Source: Chloroflexota bacterium (lineage in GTDB: Bacteria > Chloroflexota > Chloroflexia > Thermomicrobiales > JADLAZ01). Taken from it: 31,642 bases of DNA. The stretch spans positions 1-31,642 of the forward strand of contig JADLAZ010000004.1 of assembly GCA_020849725.1 (NCBI GenBank). The letters run 5' to 3'. Under the pieces are notes generated by a model. It was not told where the DNA came from. It was given only the letters and a program-made list of their open reading frames with translations, and searched no databases. Below are positions 7,562-16,333 of the stretch, one piece after another; position 1 is the stretch's first letter; the number at the start of each line of letters is the position of its first letter. A program made the position numbers and the translations under genes.

Positions 7562-9517
7562 CTACCGCTTCTTGGTCGTGCCCCAGGCCTCGACGTTCCA
7601 GAACGATCGGGCCGCCGGGAATGGCTCGATGCCGACCATCCAGCTCTTGGCCATATCGATGTTGAGTCGGTCGTAGATGTAGACGACCGGGCAGTCATCC
7701 CACATCTTCTGCTGGATCTTGTCGACGATGGCCTTGCGCTCCTTGGCATCGATCGCCTTGGCCTGCTGCGCCAGCATCGTGTCCATGTCGGCGTCCTTGT
7801 AGCCGACATAGTTGTTGCCGTCCGGCTTCTCCTTGGTCGGGATGTTCTTGCTGCCGAGGAGATCGTCAAAGATGCTCGGGTCAGTTGAGCCGGTCGTCCA
7901 CCCCCACATGTCCGTCTTGGCGGTGGCGCCGACGCCGCCCTTGGCGTAGTTGGCGAACATCTCGGCCGGCTTGTAGTTCTCGATCTTCAGGCGGATGCCG
8001 ATCTTCTCCAGATCGGCAATGAAGGCGCGCTGGATCGTCTCGCGCGTGACATTGCCGCTGGTGGTGGCGTGGGTGAACTCGAACTTGACGCCGCCCTTCT
8101 CGCGGATGCCGTCAGCGCCCTTCTTCCAGCCGGCTTCCTCGAGCAGAGCCGACGCCTTGTCGAGATCGAACGGGTACGGCTTGAGCGCGGTATTGAACCA
8201 CTGGCCATTGTCCATATCGTTGACGGCCACCGTCGTCTTGCCGAACAGGATCTTATCGACGACGGTCTGGCGGTTGAGCGCCATCGACACCGCCTGGCGG
8301 ACCTTCGCGCCCTCCTTGACGCCGCCCCAGAGCCGGTGCGGCTTGGTGCGGTCACTGTTCGGCTCGTACAGGCTGAAGTAGTAGCGCTCGATCGAGCCGA
8401 CGGCCTTGGTGGCGTAGACCTTGGTCTCGGGCACCTTCTCCAGGTCTGGAATCTGGGCCTCGATGAAGTCGACGGCGTAGTCCATATCGCCGGTGCGCAG
8501 GCCGTCAATTTGGGCCTCGCGCGTGGCGACGAAGCTGAAAATGATCTTGTCCAGCTTCGACTTGGCGCCCTGCCAGTTCGGGTTGCGCTCGACGGTCAGG
8601 CTCTGGCCCTTCTTCCAGTCGACGATCTTGAACGGACCGGCGCCGATGTACTTGTTGCCGCCAGGCGCGCCGGACGGGTCCTCGGCAATCTTCTCGACCG
8701 GGATGTTCTTGAAATAGTGGTTGGGCAGCAGGAAGCCGCCGCCGGATGAGGCGGCGTAGGTCAGCACGTCGGCCAGGAACGAGACGTGGACTTGCTTGAG
8801 GCGGACGGTCGCCGTCAGCTTGTCGGCCGACAGCTCGATCTGCTGGATCTGGCTCCAGCCAGTTGTCCCGCTGGCGCCGAACTTCGGGTCCATGATCAGC
8901 TTGTGGGTCATGACCAGGTCTTCGCCGGTGAGCGGCTGGCCATCGGACCACTTCAGGTTCGGCTTGAACTTGAGCGTGTAAACCAGGCCATCCTTGGAGA
9001 TGCCGCCGTTTTCCAGCGTGGGCACCTCGCTCAAGAGGTTCGGCACGACCTTGTCGTCGCGGCCGGTCTTGAGCATCTCCGTATTGATCACCTGGTTGAC
9101 CCAGATCGAGTAGGTCATGCTGGTGATGTATGGGTTGAGGCTCTCCGGCTCCTGCCACATGCCGAGCACGATCGTGCCGCCCTCGGGTGCGGCGGCCGCG
9201 GCCGGCTTGGTCGCTGCCGCGGCGGGCGCGGTGGTCGGCGCGGCGGCGGGGGCGGTCGTTGGCGCGGCCGCGGCCGGCTTGGTCGCTGCCGCGGCGGGCG
9301 CGGTGGTCGGCGCGGCGGCGGGGGCGGTCGTCGGCGCGGCCGCGGCCGGCTTGGTCGGCTCGGCCGCCTTCGGCGCGGCGGTCGGACTGGCCGGCGTGCC
9401 GCCACAGGCGGCCATGACCGAGGCCAGTGTGCCCGCGCCGAGCAGGCCGAGAACGGAGCGGCGCGCCATCGAGCCGCGCCGGTGGTGCGCCGGATCGCCG
9501 AGGTACTCGTGTGCCAT
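7562..9517 (-). CDS. ABC transporter substrate-binding lipoprotein (family 5, peptide/nickel type)
   Basis: 651 residues. The N-terminus has a twin-arginine-like motif (ARRSVLG), a hydrophobic stretch and a lipobox ending in VMAACGG, so it is probably exported and lipid-anchored. A long Ala/Pro/Thr linker follows (about residues 45-110), encoded by a 72-bp tandem repeat. The mature SBP_bac_5 domain opens with TIVLGMWQEPESLNPYIT and contains LKWSDGQPLTGEDLVMTHKL, a hallmark of peptide/nickel/glycoside-binding proteins. AAGGAGG precedes the ATG by 9 bases. It is the first gene of the transporter unit, under the promoter at 9619-9648. The ligand cannot be predicted. Confidence 0.95.
   Translation of the reverse strand: MAHEYLGDPAHHRRGSMARRSVLGLLGAGTLASVMAACGGTPASPTAAPKAAEPTKPAAAAPTTAPAAAPTTAPAAAATKPAAAAPTTAPAAAPTTAPAAAATKPAAAAAPEGGTIVLGMWQEPESLNPYITSMTYSIWVNQVINTEMLKTGRDDKVVPNLLSEVPTLENGGISKDGLVYTLKFKPNLKWSDGQPLTGEDLVMTHKLIMDPKFGASGTTGWSQIQQIELSADKLTATVRLKQVHVSFLADVLTYAASSGGGFLLPNHYFKNIPVEKIAEDPSGAPGGNKYIGAGPFKIVDWKKGQSLTVERNPNWQGAKSKLDKIIFSFVATREAQIDGLRTGDMDYAVDFIEAQIPDLEKVPETKVYATKAVGSIERYYFSLYEPNSDRTKPHRLWGGVKEGAKVRQAVSMALNRQTVVDKILFGKTTVAVNDMDNGQWFNTALKPYPFDLDKASALLEEAGWKKGADGIREKGGVKFEFTHATTSGNVTRETIQRAFIADLEKIGIRLKIENYKPAEMFANYAKGGVGATAKTDMWGWTTGSTDPSIFDDLLGSKNIPTKEKPDGNNYVGYKDADMDTMLAQQAKAIDAKERKAIVDKIQQKMWDDCPVVYIYDRLNIDMAKSWMVGIEPFPAARSFWNVEAWGTTKKR
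9192..9357. repeat. 72-bp tandem repeat coding the lipoprotein linker
   Basis: Two nearly identical 72-bp units begin at 9192 and 9264, and a partial third begins at 9336. Each encodes 24 residues of the Ala/Pro/Thr linker in the binding protein, so copy-number change keeps the reading frame. It spaces the ligand-binding domain from the lipid anchor. Confidence 0.85.
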
Positions 9518-9618
9518 AGTCGGGAGCCTCCTTACAGACCATAAAGATGACTACTCGCGGCCCGTTGCCGCGTTGTCTTGCGCCAGAATCAGGCGGCTGC
9601 GGCACGTAATTGGCGGCC

Positions 9619-9648
9619 AGTGTACCATAAACATTCCACAGCTGCCAA
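9619..9648 (-). promoter_or_regulatory. Promoter of the peptide transporter unit
   Basis: On the minus strand TTGGCA (9643-9648) is followed after 18 bases by TACACT (9619-9624), preceded by TGG to make an extended -10. Predicted leader is about 95 nt before ATG 9517. The rest of the 9518-9741 gap shows no other clear signal. Confidence 0.5.
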
Positions 9649-9741
9649 GCGTGTGTCGCCGCCGTCGGCCCGCGCGTGCCACAGTGTTGACGCACGAGCG
9701 GCCCATATTGGATTAACGCCTCGGTGGCGCCTGCGCCCATG

Positions 9742-10599
9742 TCATCGGTTGGGCCTTTCCCCGATCTCAGCGTCGGCCGCCTGAAATGCAGCGAGCAGCG
9801 CGGCCAGCAGCGCCGGTGTGGCGGCTGCTTGCAGGCTCAGGCGGTGGCGCAGGTCCAGCGGATACGTCAGCGCCGCGCCATCCAGGTCGGCCAGCGCGCC
9901 GCCGGTCTCCTCCAACACCAGCGCCGCCGCTGCGTAGTCGACGATCTTCTCGCCCCACAGCGGGTTGGTGTAGCGGTTGACATTGGCGAAGCCGTGCAGC
10001 GTGCCGCTGGCGATCAGGCAGACGTCGAGCGCGGTGCAGCCGGTGATGCGCACGCGCTGCGCGCCGAACAGCAGCGGCTGGAGGCGTGCCAGATCGGCGG
10101 GCGTCATCGGCCGCACCAGTCCCAGCCGTGCGTCGGCTAGCCGCGTCACCGAGCCGGGCGGCAGGCGGCGGTCGTTGTGCCAGGCGCCGGCGCCGTACGC
10201 GGCCGTCCAGCAATCACCCGTCGGCAGATTGAGAACGCAGCCGGCGATCGGTCGCTGGTCGACGGCGGCGATGGCGAAAGCGTAGTAGGGGAAGTCGGTG
10301 ACGGCGTTGTTGGTCGCGTCGATCGGGTCGATGACGAGTGTCAGCGCCGCGCCGCGATCGATCAAGCCCTGCTCCTCACTGAGGATATTGCCGCGCCATC
10401 GCGCACCGTCCAGAAAGGCTAGCGCGGCCTGCTCCGCCACCTGATCGACACGGCTGGTCGGTGCGCCGTCCGCACCGAGTCCCAGGTCGTCGGCCAGCGC
10501 CGCCACCGGCTCGCTGGCGCGCAGGGCGGCGACGGCGCCTCGCACGGCGTCGCCGCAACCGCGCAGCAGCTCGACCAGTGGCGCGTGGTTGTGGGCCAT
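9742..10599 (-). CDS. Inositol monophosphatase-family phosphatase
   Basis: 285 residues. The family are Mg2+-dependent, Li+-sensitive phosphatases acting on inositol phosphates, fructose-1,6-bisphosphate or PAP. Metal-binding signatures are in order: Glu75/Glu76 in ILSEEQG, Asp91 and Asp94 in VIDPIDATNN (usually DPIDGT), and a C-terminal VDYAAAALVLEETGG whose Asp replaces that of the usual WD motif. ATG 10599 has GAGGAG 7 bases upstream, favouring it over an in-frame start at 10656. It is on the same strand as the transporter unit, but a promoter lies between them. The substrate is not determined by sequence. Confidence 0.88.
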   Translation of the reverse strand: MAHNHAPLVELLRGCGDAVRGAVAALRASEPVAALADDLGLGADGAPTSRVDQVAEQAALAFLDGARWRGNILSEEQGLIDRGAALTLVIDPIDATNNAVTDFPYYAFAIAAVDQRPIAGCVLNLPTGDCWTAAYGAGAWHNDRRLPPGSVTRLADARLGLVRPMTPADLARLQPLLFGAQRVRITGCTALDVCLIASGTLHGFANVNRYTNPLWGEKIVDYAAAALVLEETGGALADLDGAALTYPLDLRHRLSLQAAATPALLAALLAAFQAADAEIGERPNR

Positions 10600-10867
10600 C
10601 CGTGCGCTCCTCGGGACGACGCCGTTCGATTTCCGGCCACTGGCGGAGATTCTCAACCAGGCTGGTAGGATGGATATCGGCCGGCCCAGGGGATTCCTGG
10701 ATATTCGGTCTGAACACGGGCCGGATCGCCGGGGCGAGCGGGGCAGCGACTATCGCTCCGCACCACTCTTGGTTCTATCATTGGCATATCCGCACCGAGG
10801 TGGCCAGTGGTTGATACCGCCGGTCCCACGCAAACCGCCACGTGACCCAGCAATCACGGAGCCGCGT

Positions 10868-11824
10868 GTGACTCGTCCCCACCCGTTCATCATGGTGTTC
10901 TTCTCGATCAGCCTGCTGGCCGGCTGCGCGCTGCCCTGGGCGGGTGCACGCTTCACGCCGTCCGGCCTGACAGGACGGGTCGTGCTGGCGCTGCTGGCCG
11001 GCGACGGCAGCACGGTGCTGGCCGGCACCGATGATGGCATCTACCGCTCCACCGATGGCGGCCGCACCTGGCAGGCGGCCCGAGGGCTGGAGCCAGAGAC
11101 GGCGACGCCGGGCCTCAGTCGCGCGCCGGACGCGCTCTACGCCGCCACCGGCCGCGGCGCGTACCGCAGCGATGACGGTGGCGCGACCTGGCGGCCGCTG
11201 GGCGATGGGCTGCCGCGCGACGAGCCACTGCTGAGCATCCTGGCCGACCCGGGCACGCCGCGCCGGCTGATGGTCGGCGCCAGCCGCCACGGGCTGTTCC
11301 GCAGTGACGACGGTGGCGCGACCTGGATGGCGGCGTCGACCGGACTGCCGCGCGACCTGGCGGTCTACGCGCTGGCGGCGGACCCTGGGCGGCCGGGCCG
11401 GCTGCTGGCCGGCACAATCGGCGCCGGCCTGTTCCGCTCCGACGATGGCGGCATGACCTGGCAGACGGCCGGTAGCGGCCTGCCGCCGGTCGTCCACGTC
11501 TTCGCCATCGCTGGCGCGGGCGGCGGGCTGGCGCTGGGCACGAGCGGCGGCTTCTTCCGCAGCGATGACGGCGGCCAGACCTGGCGCTGGTCGAAGACGG
11601 CGCTCGGCCACACGCGCGTTGTCGCGCTGGCGCCGGACCCGGTCGATGCTCGCCGGCTGGTGGCTGGCGCCGACGACGGCGTCTACCAGAGCCGCGATGG
11701 CGGCCAGACCTGGCAGCGGCTGGGTGAGGGCTTGCCTGGCGGCGAGCATATCGGCGCGGTGGCCATCGTCGGCCGGCGCGTCCTGGCCGGCGCCGGGCCG
11801 GTCTGGGCACTCGACCAGCCATGA
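10868..11824 (+). CDS. Asp-box (BNR) beta-propeller lipoprotein
   Basis: 318 residues from GTG 10868 (GGAG about 7 bases upstream; ATG 10892 is an alternative). A short hydrophobic segment ends in the lipobox SLLAGC, with Cys20 the likely lipidation site. The body is a run of six Asp boxes of the form S-x-D-G-G-x-T-W, such as RSTDGGRTW, RSDDGGATW (twice), RSDDGGMTW, RSDDGGQTW and QSRDGGQTW. These mark a sialidase/YCF48-like six- or seven-bladed propeller. No sialidase catalytic residues are evident, so a scaffold or binding role is more likely. The acetyltransferase gene follows 10 bases after the stop. Confidence 0.85.
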   Translation: MTRPHPFIMVFFSISLLAGCALPWAGARFTPSGLTGRVVLALLAGDGSTVLAGTDDGIYRSTDGGRTWQAARGLEPETATPGLSRAPDALYAATGRGAYRSDDGGATWRPLGDGLPRDEPLLSILADPGTPRRLMVGASRHGLFRSDDGGATWMAASTGLPRDLAVYALAADPGRPGRLLAGTIGAGLFRSDDGGMTWQTAGSGLPPVVHVFAIAGAGGGLALGTSGGFFRSDDGGQTWRWSKTALGHTRVVALAPDPVDARRLVAGADDGVYQSRDGGQTWQRLGEGLPGGEHIGAVAIVGRRVLAGAGPVWALDQP

Positions 11825-11834
11825 GGAGGCGGCC

Positions 11835-12347
11835 GTGAGTGATGCTGCACGTACCGCCGTGACGATCCGGCATGCCGAGCCTGACGACTACGAGGCGATT
11901 CACCGCATCCTCACCTCGCCGCGCGTCGCGTCTGGCACGCTGCAGTTGCCGTATCAATCAGCCGAGGCACGGCGCGCGCGTCTGGCGTCACCACCAGCGG
12001 GCTTCCATCACCTGGTCGCTTGCGTCGCGGGCGAGGTCATCGGGAGCCTGGGCCTGGAGACGACCGATCGGCCGCGCCGCCGCCACGTCGGCCAGATCGG
12101 CATGGGCGTGCGCGATGATTGGCAAGGGCGCGGCGTTGGCACGGCGCTCATGGCGGCGGCCGTCGACCTGGCGGACAACTGGCTCAATCTCATGCGCTTG
12201 GAGCTGATCGTCTACACCGATAACACCGCTGCCATCGCGCTCTATCAGAAGTTCGGCTTCGCCGTCGAGGGCACGCTTCATGCCTACGCCTTCCGTGGCG
12301 GCCGCTATGTCGATGCGCTGACGATGGCGCGGCTGCGTCAACCGTGA
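11835..12347 (+). CDS. GNAT-family N-acetyltransferase
   Basis: 170 residues. The acetyl-CoA pyrophosphate loop reads VRDDWQGRGVGTAL (motif A), followed by ADNWLNLMRLELIVYTDN and ALYQKFGFAVEGTLHAYAFR, the typical C-terminal GNAT motif B. It most resembles the RimJ/YhhY-type small-molecule or protein acetyltransferases. GTG 11835 is preceded by GAGGAGG, which overlaps the upstream stop, so it is translationally linked to the lipoprotein gene. The acetyl acceptor is unknown. Confidence 0.9.
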   Translation: MSDAARTAVTIRHAEPDDYEAIHRILTSPRVASGTLQLPYQSAEARRARLASPPAGFHHLVACVAGEVIGSLGLETTDRPRRRHVGQIGMGVRDDWQGRGVGTALMAAAVDLADNWLNLMRLELIVYTDNTAAIALYQKFGFAVEGTLHAYAFRGGRYVDALTMARLRQP

Positions 12348-12471
12348 ACGACCTATCGCGGGCGGCCACGGCGCCACCGATCACATGGTTCCGGCACAGG
12401 CCCGGATGACGACGGGCGCGGCTGCAGCCGAAACGGTGCCGGCAGGCACACCGGTACGATTGACCGTTTCG

Positions 12472-12480
12472 TGGTATTAT
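12472..12480 (+). promoter_or_regulatory. Extended -10 promoter for the Na/Pi transporter
   Basis: TGG-TATTAT is an extended -10. A TTGACC at 12460-12465 is too close (9 bases) to act as its -35. Predicted leader is about 55 nt before ATG 12541. Confidence 0.45.
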
Positions 12481-12540
12481 CCTCAACACCGCAATAGCGC
12501 CGACCGGGGCCGAGCTGGCCACACGGTACGTGAGGCGCCC

Positions 12541-14166
12541 ATGCTCGACATCACGAGCCCCACTGCTCTCGTTAGCCTTCTCGTCAGCGGCACACTGCTG
12601 CTCCTCTATGGCGTGCGCCTGCTCGGCGATGCGATGCAGCGCGCCTTCGGCCCAGTCCTGCGGCGCGCGACGCTGAATCTCACCGGCCGCCCATTGGCCG
12701 CCTTCGGTCTCGGCGGGTTGGCCACGGTCCTCACCCAGAGCTCCGGCGCCACCTCCGCCTTGCTCGTCGAGCTGGTCAGCGCCCGGCTCCTGCCGCTGGA
12801 GACGGCCGCCATCGCCCTGCTGGGCGCCAACGTCGGCTCGACACTGGTGGTGCAGTTGCTGGCGCTGCGGATCACCGACCATGCGCTCCTCCTGCTTGGC
12901 GCTGGCGCCGGCATGGCGCTGGCGAGCCGGCGCACGGCTCACCGCGATCTGGGTCAGGCCGCTTTCGGCTTCGGCATCGTCGTGCTCGGCCTGGCCATCC
13001 TCTCAGCCGATAGCGCCGCCATCGCCACCAACCGGCTGACGGCTGAACTGGCAACGGCCCTGGTCGGTGCTCCGCTGGTACTCGCTCTGCTTGGTGCGGC
13101 GCTGGCCATGGTCTTCGCCTCCAGCGCTGCGGCAGTCGGGCTCATCCTGGTGCTGGCGGCCGGAGGGACACTCCCGCTGGAGGCCGCGCTTGCCCTCCTG
13201 CTCGGCGCCAACGTCGGCTCGGCGATGCCGGCGCTCCTGACGGCGCTGGGCGGCAGCAGCGTAGACGGCCGCCGCTTGGCGCTCATCCACGGTGGGACGA
13301 AGCTGGCCGGGGCCGGCCTGGCGCTGCTGCTCCTCGGCCCACTCGCGGCGCTGCTGGGCGCTTGGCTCCCGACCCCGGCTACTCAGGTGGCGGTCGGGCA
13401 TCTTGGCTTCAATCTCTTGTTAGCGGCGCTCTTCGCCCCGCTCACTGCGCCCGTGACACACCTGGTCCGCCGGGTGTTGCCGTCGGCGCCGACCTCCACC
13501 GTCGGCCCACGCTACCTCGATCCCGAGGCACTGGCCGTGCCGGCGGTAGCGCTGGGTCAGGCCACGCGCGAGGTGCTGCGCATGGCCGACCTGGCCACCG
13601 AAATGCTGCGGCTGAGCATCCACGCCTTCGAAGAGCGCGGGGTGGGCGTGCCGGCGCGCATCGCCACGCTCGACGACGAGCTGGATGATCTGGACGCCGC
13701 CGTCAAGAGCTACCTGACCCAGCTTGACCATGACCTGCTGACCGTCGACCAGGCGCGGCGTCACATCGCCCTGCTCTACGTCATCGCCGATCTGGAGGCG
13801 ATTGGTGACCTGATTGACAAGCAGTTGATGCGGCTGGCGCGGCGCAAGCGCCGCAATCAGATCACCTTCTCGGACGATGGCTGGGGCGAGCTGGTGGGCT
13901 ACCATCGGGATGTGACCGGTGCGCTGCAGCAATCCCTGGCCGCGCTGGCGGCGCAGGACCCGGTGCTGGCCGACGAGGTGCTGGCGCGCAAGGCGTGGCT
14001 GCACGGGGTGAAGCGCGAGCTGCACCGACGCCACCTCGATCGGCTGCGCGAGGGGGTAGCGCCGAGCCTGGCGTCGAGCACCATCCACCTTGACCTGCTG
14101 ACGGCTCTCAGTCGAGTGCTGTCGCACACCTCCAACATCGCCCATGCCGTGCGGGGCGACCTCTAG
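12541..14166 (+). CDS. Na/Pi-cotransporter family protein with PhoU-like domain
   Basis: 541 residues. The N-terminal two thirds (about 1-330) form an inverted repeat of membrane helices typical of NptA/SLC34 transporters, which couple Na+ and phosphate uptake. The first repeat has the canonical TQSSGATS (about 65-72) and LLGANVGST. The second has LLGANVGSA but FASSAAAVG where a second QSS motif is expected. The C-terminal part (about 350-541) is a charged helical PhoU-like domain, probably cytoplasmic and regulatory. ATG 12541 has GAGG 6 bases upstream. No pst or phoB genes are nearby. Transport activity is inferred from family. Confidence 0.92.
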   Translation: MLDITSPTALVSLLVSGTLLLLYGVRLLGDAMQRAFGPVLRRATLNLTGRPLAAFGLGGLATVLTQSSGATSALLVELVSARLLPLETAAIALLGANVGSTLVVQLLALRITDHALLLLGAGAGMALASRRTAHRDLGQAAFGFGIVVLGLAILSADSAAIATNRLTAELATALVGAPLVLALLGAALAMVFASSAAAVGLILVLAAGGTLPLEAALALLLGANVGSAMPALLTALGGSSVDGRRLALIHGGTKLAGAGLALLLLGPLAALLGAWLPTPATQVAVGHLGFNLLLAALFAPLTAPVTHLVRRVLPSAPTSTVGPRYLDPEALAVPAVALGQATREVLRMADLATEMLRLSIHAFEERGVGVPARIATLDDELDDLDAAVKSYLTQLDHDLLTVDQARRHIALLYVIADLEAIGDLIDKQLMRLARRKRRNQITFSDDGWGELVGYHRDVTGALQQSLAALAAQDPVLADEVLARKAWLHGVKRELHRRHLDRLREGVAPSLASSTIHLDLLTALSRVLSHTSNIAHAVRGDL

Positions 14167-14198
14167 CGCGCGGCCCCGGTACGCGGCGCCTGAGCCGC

Positions 14199-15071
14199 TC
14201 ACTCCGCTGGCCAGGTGACGACGGTCGCGATCTCCGGCGGCAGACGCCGGGCCATGATCTCAACTGCGGCCGGGTTGCTGTCCACCAGCAGGAAGTGGCG
14301 GCCGAGTGCGTGCGCGGCGACGCCGGTCGTGCCGCTGCCGGCGAAGAAGTCCAGCACGAGGTCGCCGGGCCGCGACGAGGCGGTGATGATGCGCCGGGCG
14401 ATCGCCAGCGGCTTCTGCGTTGGGTAGCCTGTCTTCTCCTTGCCGGTCGGGCTGACGATAGTCTGCCACCAGACCGAGGCCGGCAGCTTGCCACGTGCCG
14501 CCTTGGCTGGCCCGACCAGACCCGGCGCGAGATAGGGGATGCGGTCGATGGCGTCGACATTGAAGACGTAGTCACGTGCGTCGCGGGCGTAGTAGAGGAT
14601 GGTGTCATGCTTGGCCGGCCAGCGCCGCCGGCTCCGCCCACCGAAGTCGTAGGCCCAGACGATCTCGTTCAGGAAATTGGCTCGCCCGAAGATGCCGTCG
14701 AGCAGCACCTTGACGTAATGAACCTCACGATAATCGAGGTGGACGTAGAGCGCGCCGGTCGGCGTCAGCACCCGGTGCGCCTCGACCAGCCGTGGCTCAA
14801 GGAAGGCTAGGTAGTCGTCGTAGGCGTCGTCATAGGCGGCGGTGGCAGGGGAGGGCAGGCTGCGGTAGCGCCGACCGCCGAAGCCGGTGCGGTCGCCGCC
14901 CGCCTCATCATGGACGACCGACAGGGAGCGATGTTCGCGCGGGTGACCGGTATTGAACGGCGGGTCGATATAGATCAGATCGACGCTGCCGGGTGGCAGG
15001 CGGCGCAGCACTGCCAGGTTGTCGGCCAGCACGATCTGGTTGGCGGCCGGCATGGGTAGATCGGCGACCAT
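14199..15071 (-). CDS. Solitary DNA (N4-cytosine/N6-adenine) methyltransferase, beta class
   Basis: 290 residues. Catalytic motif IV DPPF is at 36-39 within VDLIYIDPPFN, and the SAM-binding motif I FAGSGT is at 243-248 near the C-terminus. The DPPF-before-FAGSGT order defines the beta group (as in MboII or CcrM-like enzymes). WALYVHLDY-type (here GALYVHLDY) and YPTQKPLAIARRII segments also fit. AGGAG lies 5 bases before the ATG. No restriction endonuclease gene is adjacent, so it looks like an orphan methyltransferase. The target sequence cannot be told. It is divergent from the Gfo/Idh gene. Confidence 0.93.
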   Translation of the reverse strand: MVADLPMPAANQIVLADNLAVLRRLPPGSVDLIYIDPPFNTGHPREHRSLSVVHDEAGGDRTGFGGRRYRSLPSPATAAYDDAYDDYLAFLEPRLVEAHRVLTPTGALYVHLDYREVHYVKVLLDGIFGRANFLNEIVWAYDFGGRSRRRWPAKHDTILYYARDARDYVFNVDAIDRIPYLAPGLVGPAKAARGKLPASVWWQTIVSPTGKEKTGYPTQKPLAIARRIITASSRPGDLVLDFFAGSGTTGVAAHALGRHFLLVDSNPAAVEIMARRLPPEIATVVTWPAE

Positions 15072-15114
15072 GGCGACTCCTGGCGCGGCCGGCAGGCACC
15101 GGCATGGCCTCCAT

Positions 15115-15143
15115 TTGACGCGATCCGACCCCCCTGCTACAAG
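15115..15143 (+). promoter_or_regulatory. Promoter of the Gfo/Idh/MocA gene
   Basis: TTGACG (15115-15120), 17-base spacer, then TACAAG (15138-15143), preceded by TGC to make an extended -10. This is among the best promoter matches in the window. Predicted leader is about 70 nt before ATG 15223. Confidence 0.6.
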
Positions 15144-15222
15144 AGCCGCGCAGCGCCAGCGGCGCCGGGCCGATGGCGTCGGTGCTTAGATACGGGGCGC
15201 CCGCCAGCGGCAAGGAGCGACG

Positions 15223-16302
15223 ATGGCGACGGACGGGCCGATCGGCTGGGGCATCATCGGCTGCGGCGTGATTGCGCCGTTTCACGCGCGCGCGGTCGGC
15301 GCGGTCGCCGGCACGCGGCTGGTGGCGGTCGTGGACGAGGTCCCGGAGCGGGCCGCGGAGGTGGGCGCGGCGTTCGATGTGCCGGCGCTGGCCGACGTCG
15401 ACGCTCTCCTGGCTCGCGATGACATCCAGGCAGTCAGCATCTGCCTGCCCAGCGGGCAGCACGCTGCCATCGGCGCGCGGGCAGCGGCGGCTGGCAAGCA
15501 CGTGCTGGTCGAGAAGCCGCTCGACATCACACTGGCTGCCGCCGACCACCTGATCACCACCTGCCGCACGCACGGTGTCAAGCTGGGGGTGATTTCGCAG
15601 CACCGCTTTGGCCCGGCGATGCGCCAGGTGCGCGCGGCACTGGAGGCGGGGCGCTTCGGCCGGCTGCACTTCGGTGGCGCGTACATCCCCTGGTACCGCA
15701 GTCAGGGCTACTACGACAGCGGCGCCTGGCGCGGCACCTGGGCGCTCGACGGCGGTGGCTGCCTGATGAACCAGGGCATCCACTACATCGACATGCTGCA
15801 GTGGGTGATGGGGCCGGTGACGAGCGTCGTCGCCCGCACCGCGACGGCCGCGCACCAGATCGAGGTCGAGGATATCGCGCTGGCCATCCTGCACTTCGAG
15901 AGTGGCGCGCTGGGGCTGATCCAGGGCAGCACTGCCATCTACCCCGGCCTGCCGGAGCGGCTGGAGATCGCTGGCGATGGCGGCACCGCTGTCGTCACCG
16001 CCGGCACGATCACGGTCTGGGAGTTCAAGGACGAGAAGGGCGAGGCTGGCGCCTATGGCACGAAGGTCGCCGTTGCCACCGCAGCCACGCCGACCGGCGC
16101 CGCCGATCCGGCTGCCATCAGCGGTGGCGCCCACGCCGCCCAGGTCGCCGATCTGGCCGCCGCCATCCGTGAGGACCGCGACCCCGCCATCACTGGCGAG
16201 GCCGCCCGCCGTCCACTCGCGATCATCCTCGCCATTTACCAGTCCGCCCGCGAGGGCCGGGAAGTGCGAGTGATGAGTGATGCTCATGAGAGTTTGACGT
16301 GA
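15223..16302 (+). CDS. Gfo/Idh/MocA-family oxidoreductase
   Basis: 359 residues. The Rossmann fold opens with WGIIGCGVIAPFHARA, the GxGxxA-type NAD(P)-binding loop. The EKP motif is in VLVEKPLDI, and the catalytic segment reads GGGCLMNQGIHYIDMLQWVMG, where the conserved His is typical of sugar dehydrogenases. AAGGAG lies before the ATG. The C-terminal tail after REGREVRV (MSDAHESLT) is encoded by a heptamer repeat and looks added. The substrate, likely a sugar or inositol derivative, is unknown; no pathway genes are adjacent. Confidence 0.93.
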   Translation: MATDGPIGWGIIGCGVIAPFHARAVGAVAGTRLVAVVDEVPERAAEVGAAFDVPALADVDALLARDDIQAVSICLPSGQHAAIGARAAAAGKHVLVEKPLDITLAAADHLITTCRTHGVKLGVISQHRFGPAMRQVRAALEAGRFGRLHFGGAYIPWYRSQGYYDSGAWRGTWALDGGGCLMNQGIHYIDMLQWVMGPVTSVVARTATAAHQIEVEDIALAILHFESGALGLIQGSTAIYPGLPERLEIAGDGGTAVVTAGTITVWEFKDEKGEAGAYGTKVAVATAATPTGAADPAAISGGAHAAQVADLAAAIREDRDPAITGEAARRPLAIILAIYQSAREGREVRVMSDAHESLT

Positions 16303-16327
16303 TATCCAGGCCGACTCATCACTCATC
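16269..16327. repeat. Inverted pair of two-unit heptamer repeats
   Basis: AGTGATGAGTGATG (16269-16282) is two copies of a 7-mer. Its inverted counterpart lies at 16314-16327. The arms share a perfect 11-bp inverted repeat (16272-16282 with 16317-16327). The structure spans the 3' end of the Gfo/Idh gene and the gap to the convergent CHRD gene. It could act as a bidirectional hairpin, but there is no U-tract. Confidence 0.8.
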
Positions 16328-16333
16328 GCTTCG

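Noticed and set aside
12460..12480. TTGACC plus TATTAT as a full sigma70 promoter
   Set aside because: The spacer is only 9 bases; only the extended -10 is kept.
14908..16326. 472-codon minus-strand open frame
   Set aside because: Antisense to the Gfo/Idh oxidoreductase and overlapping the methyltransferase start; no recognisable domain.
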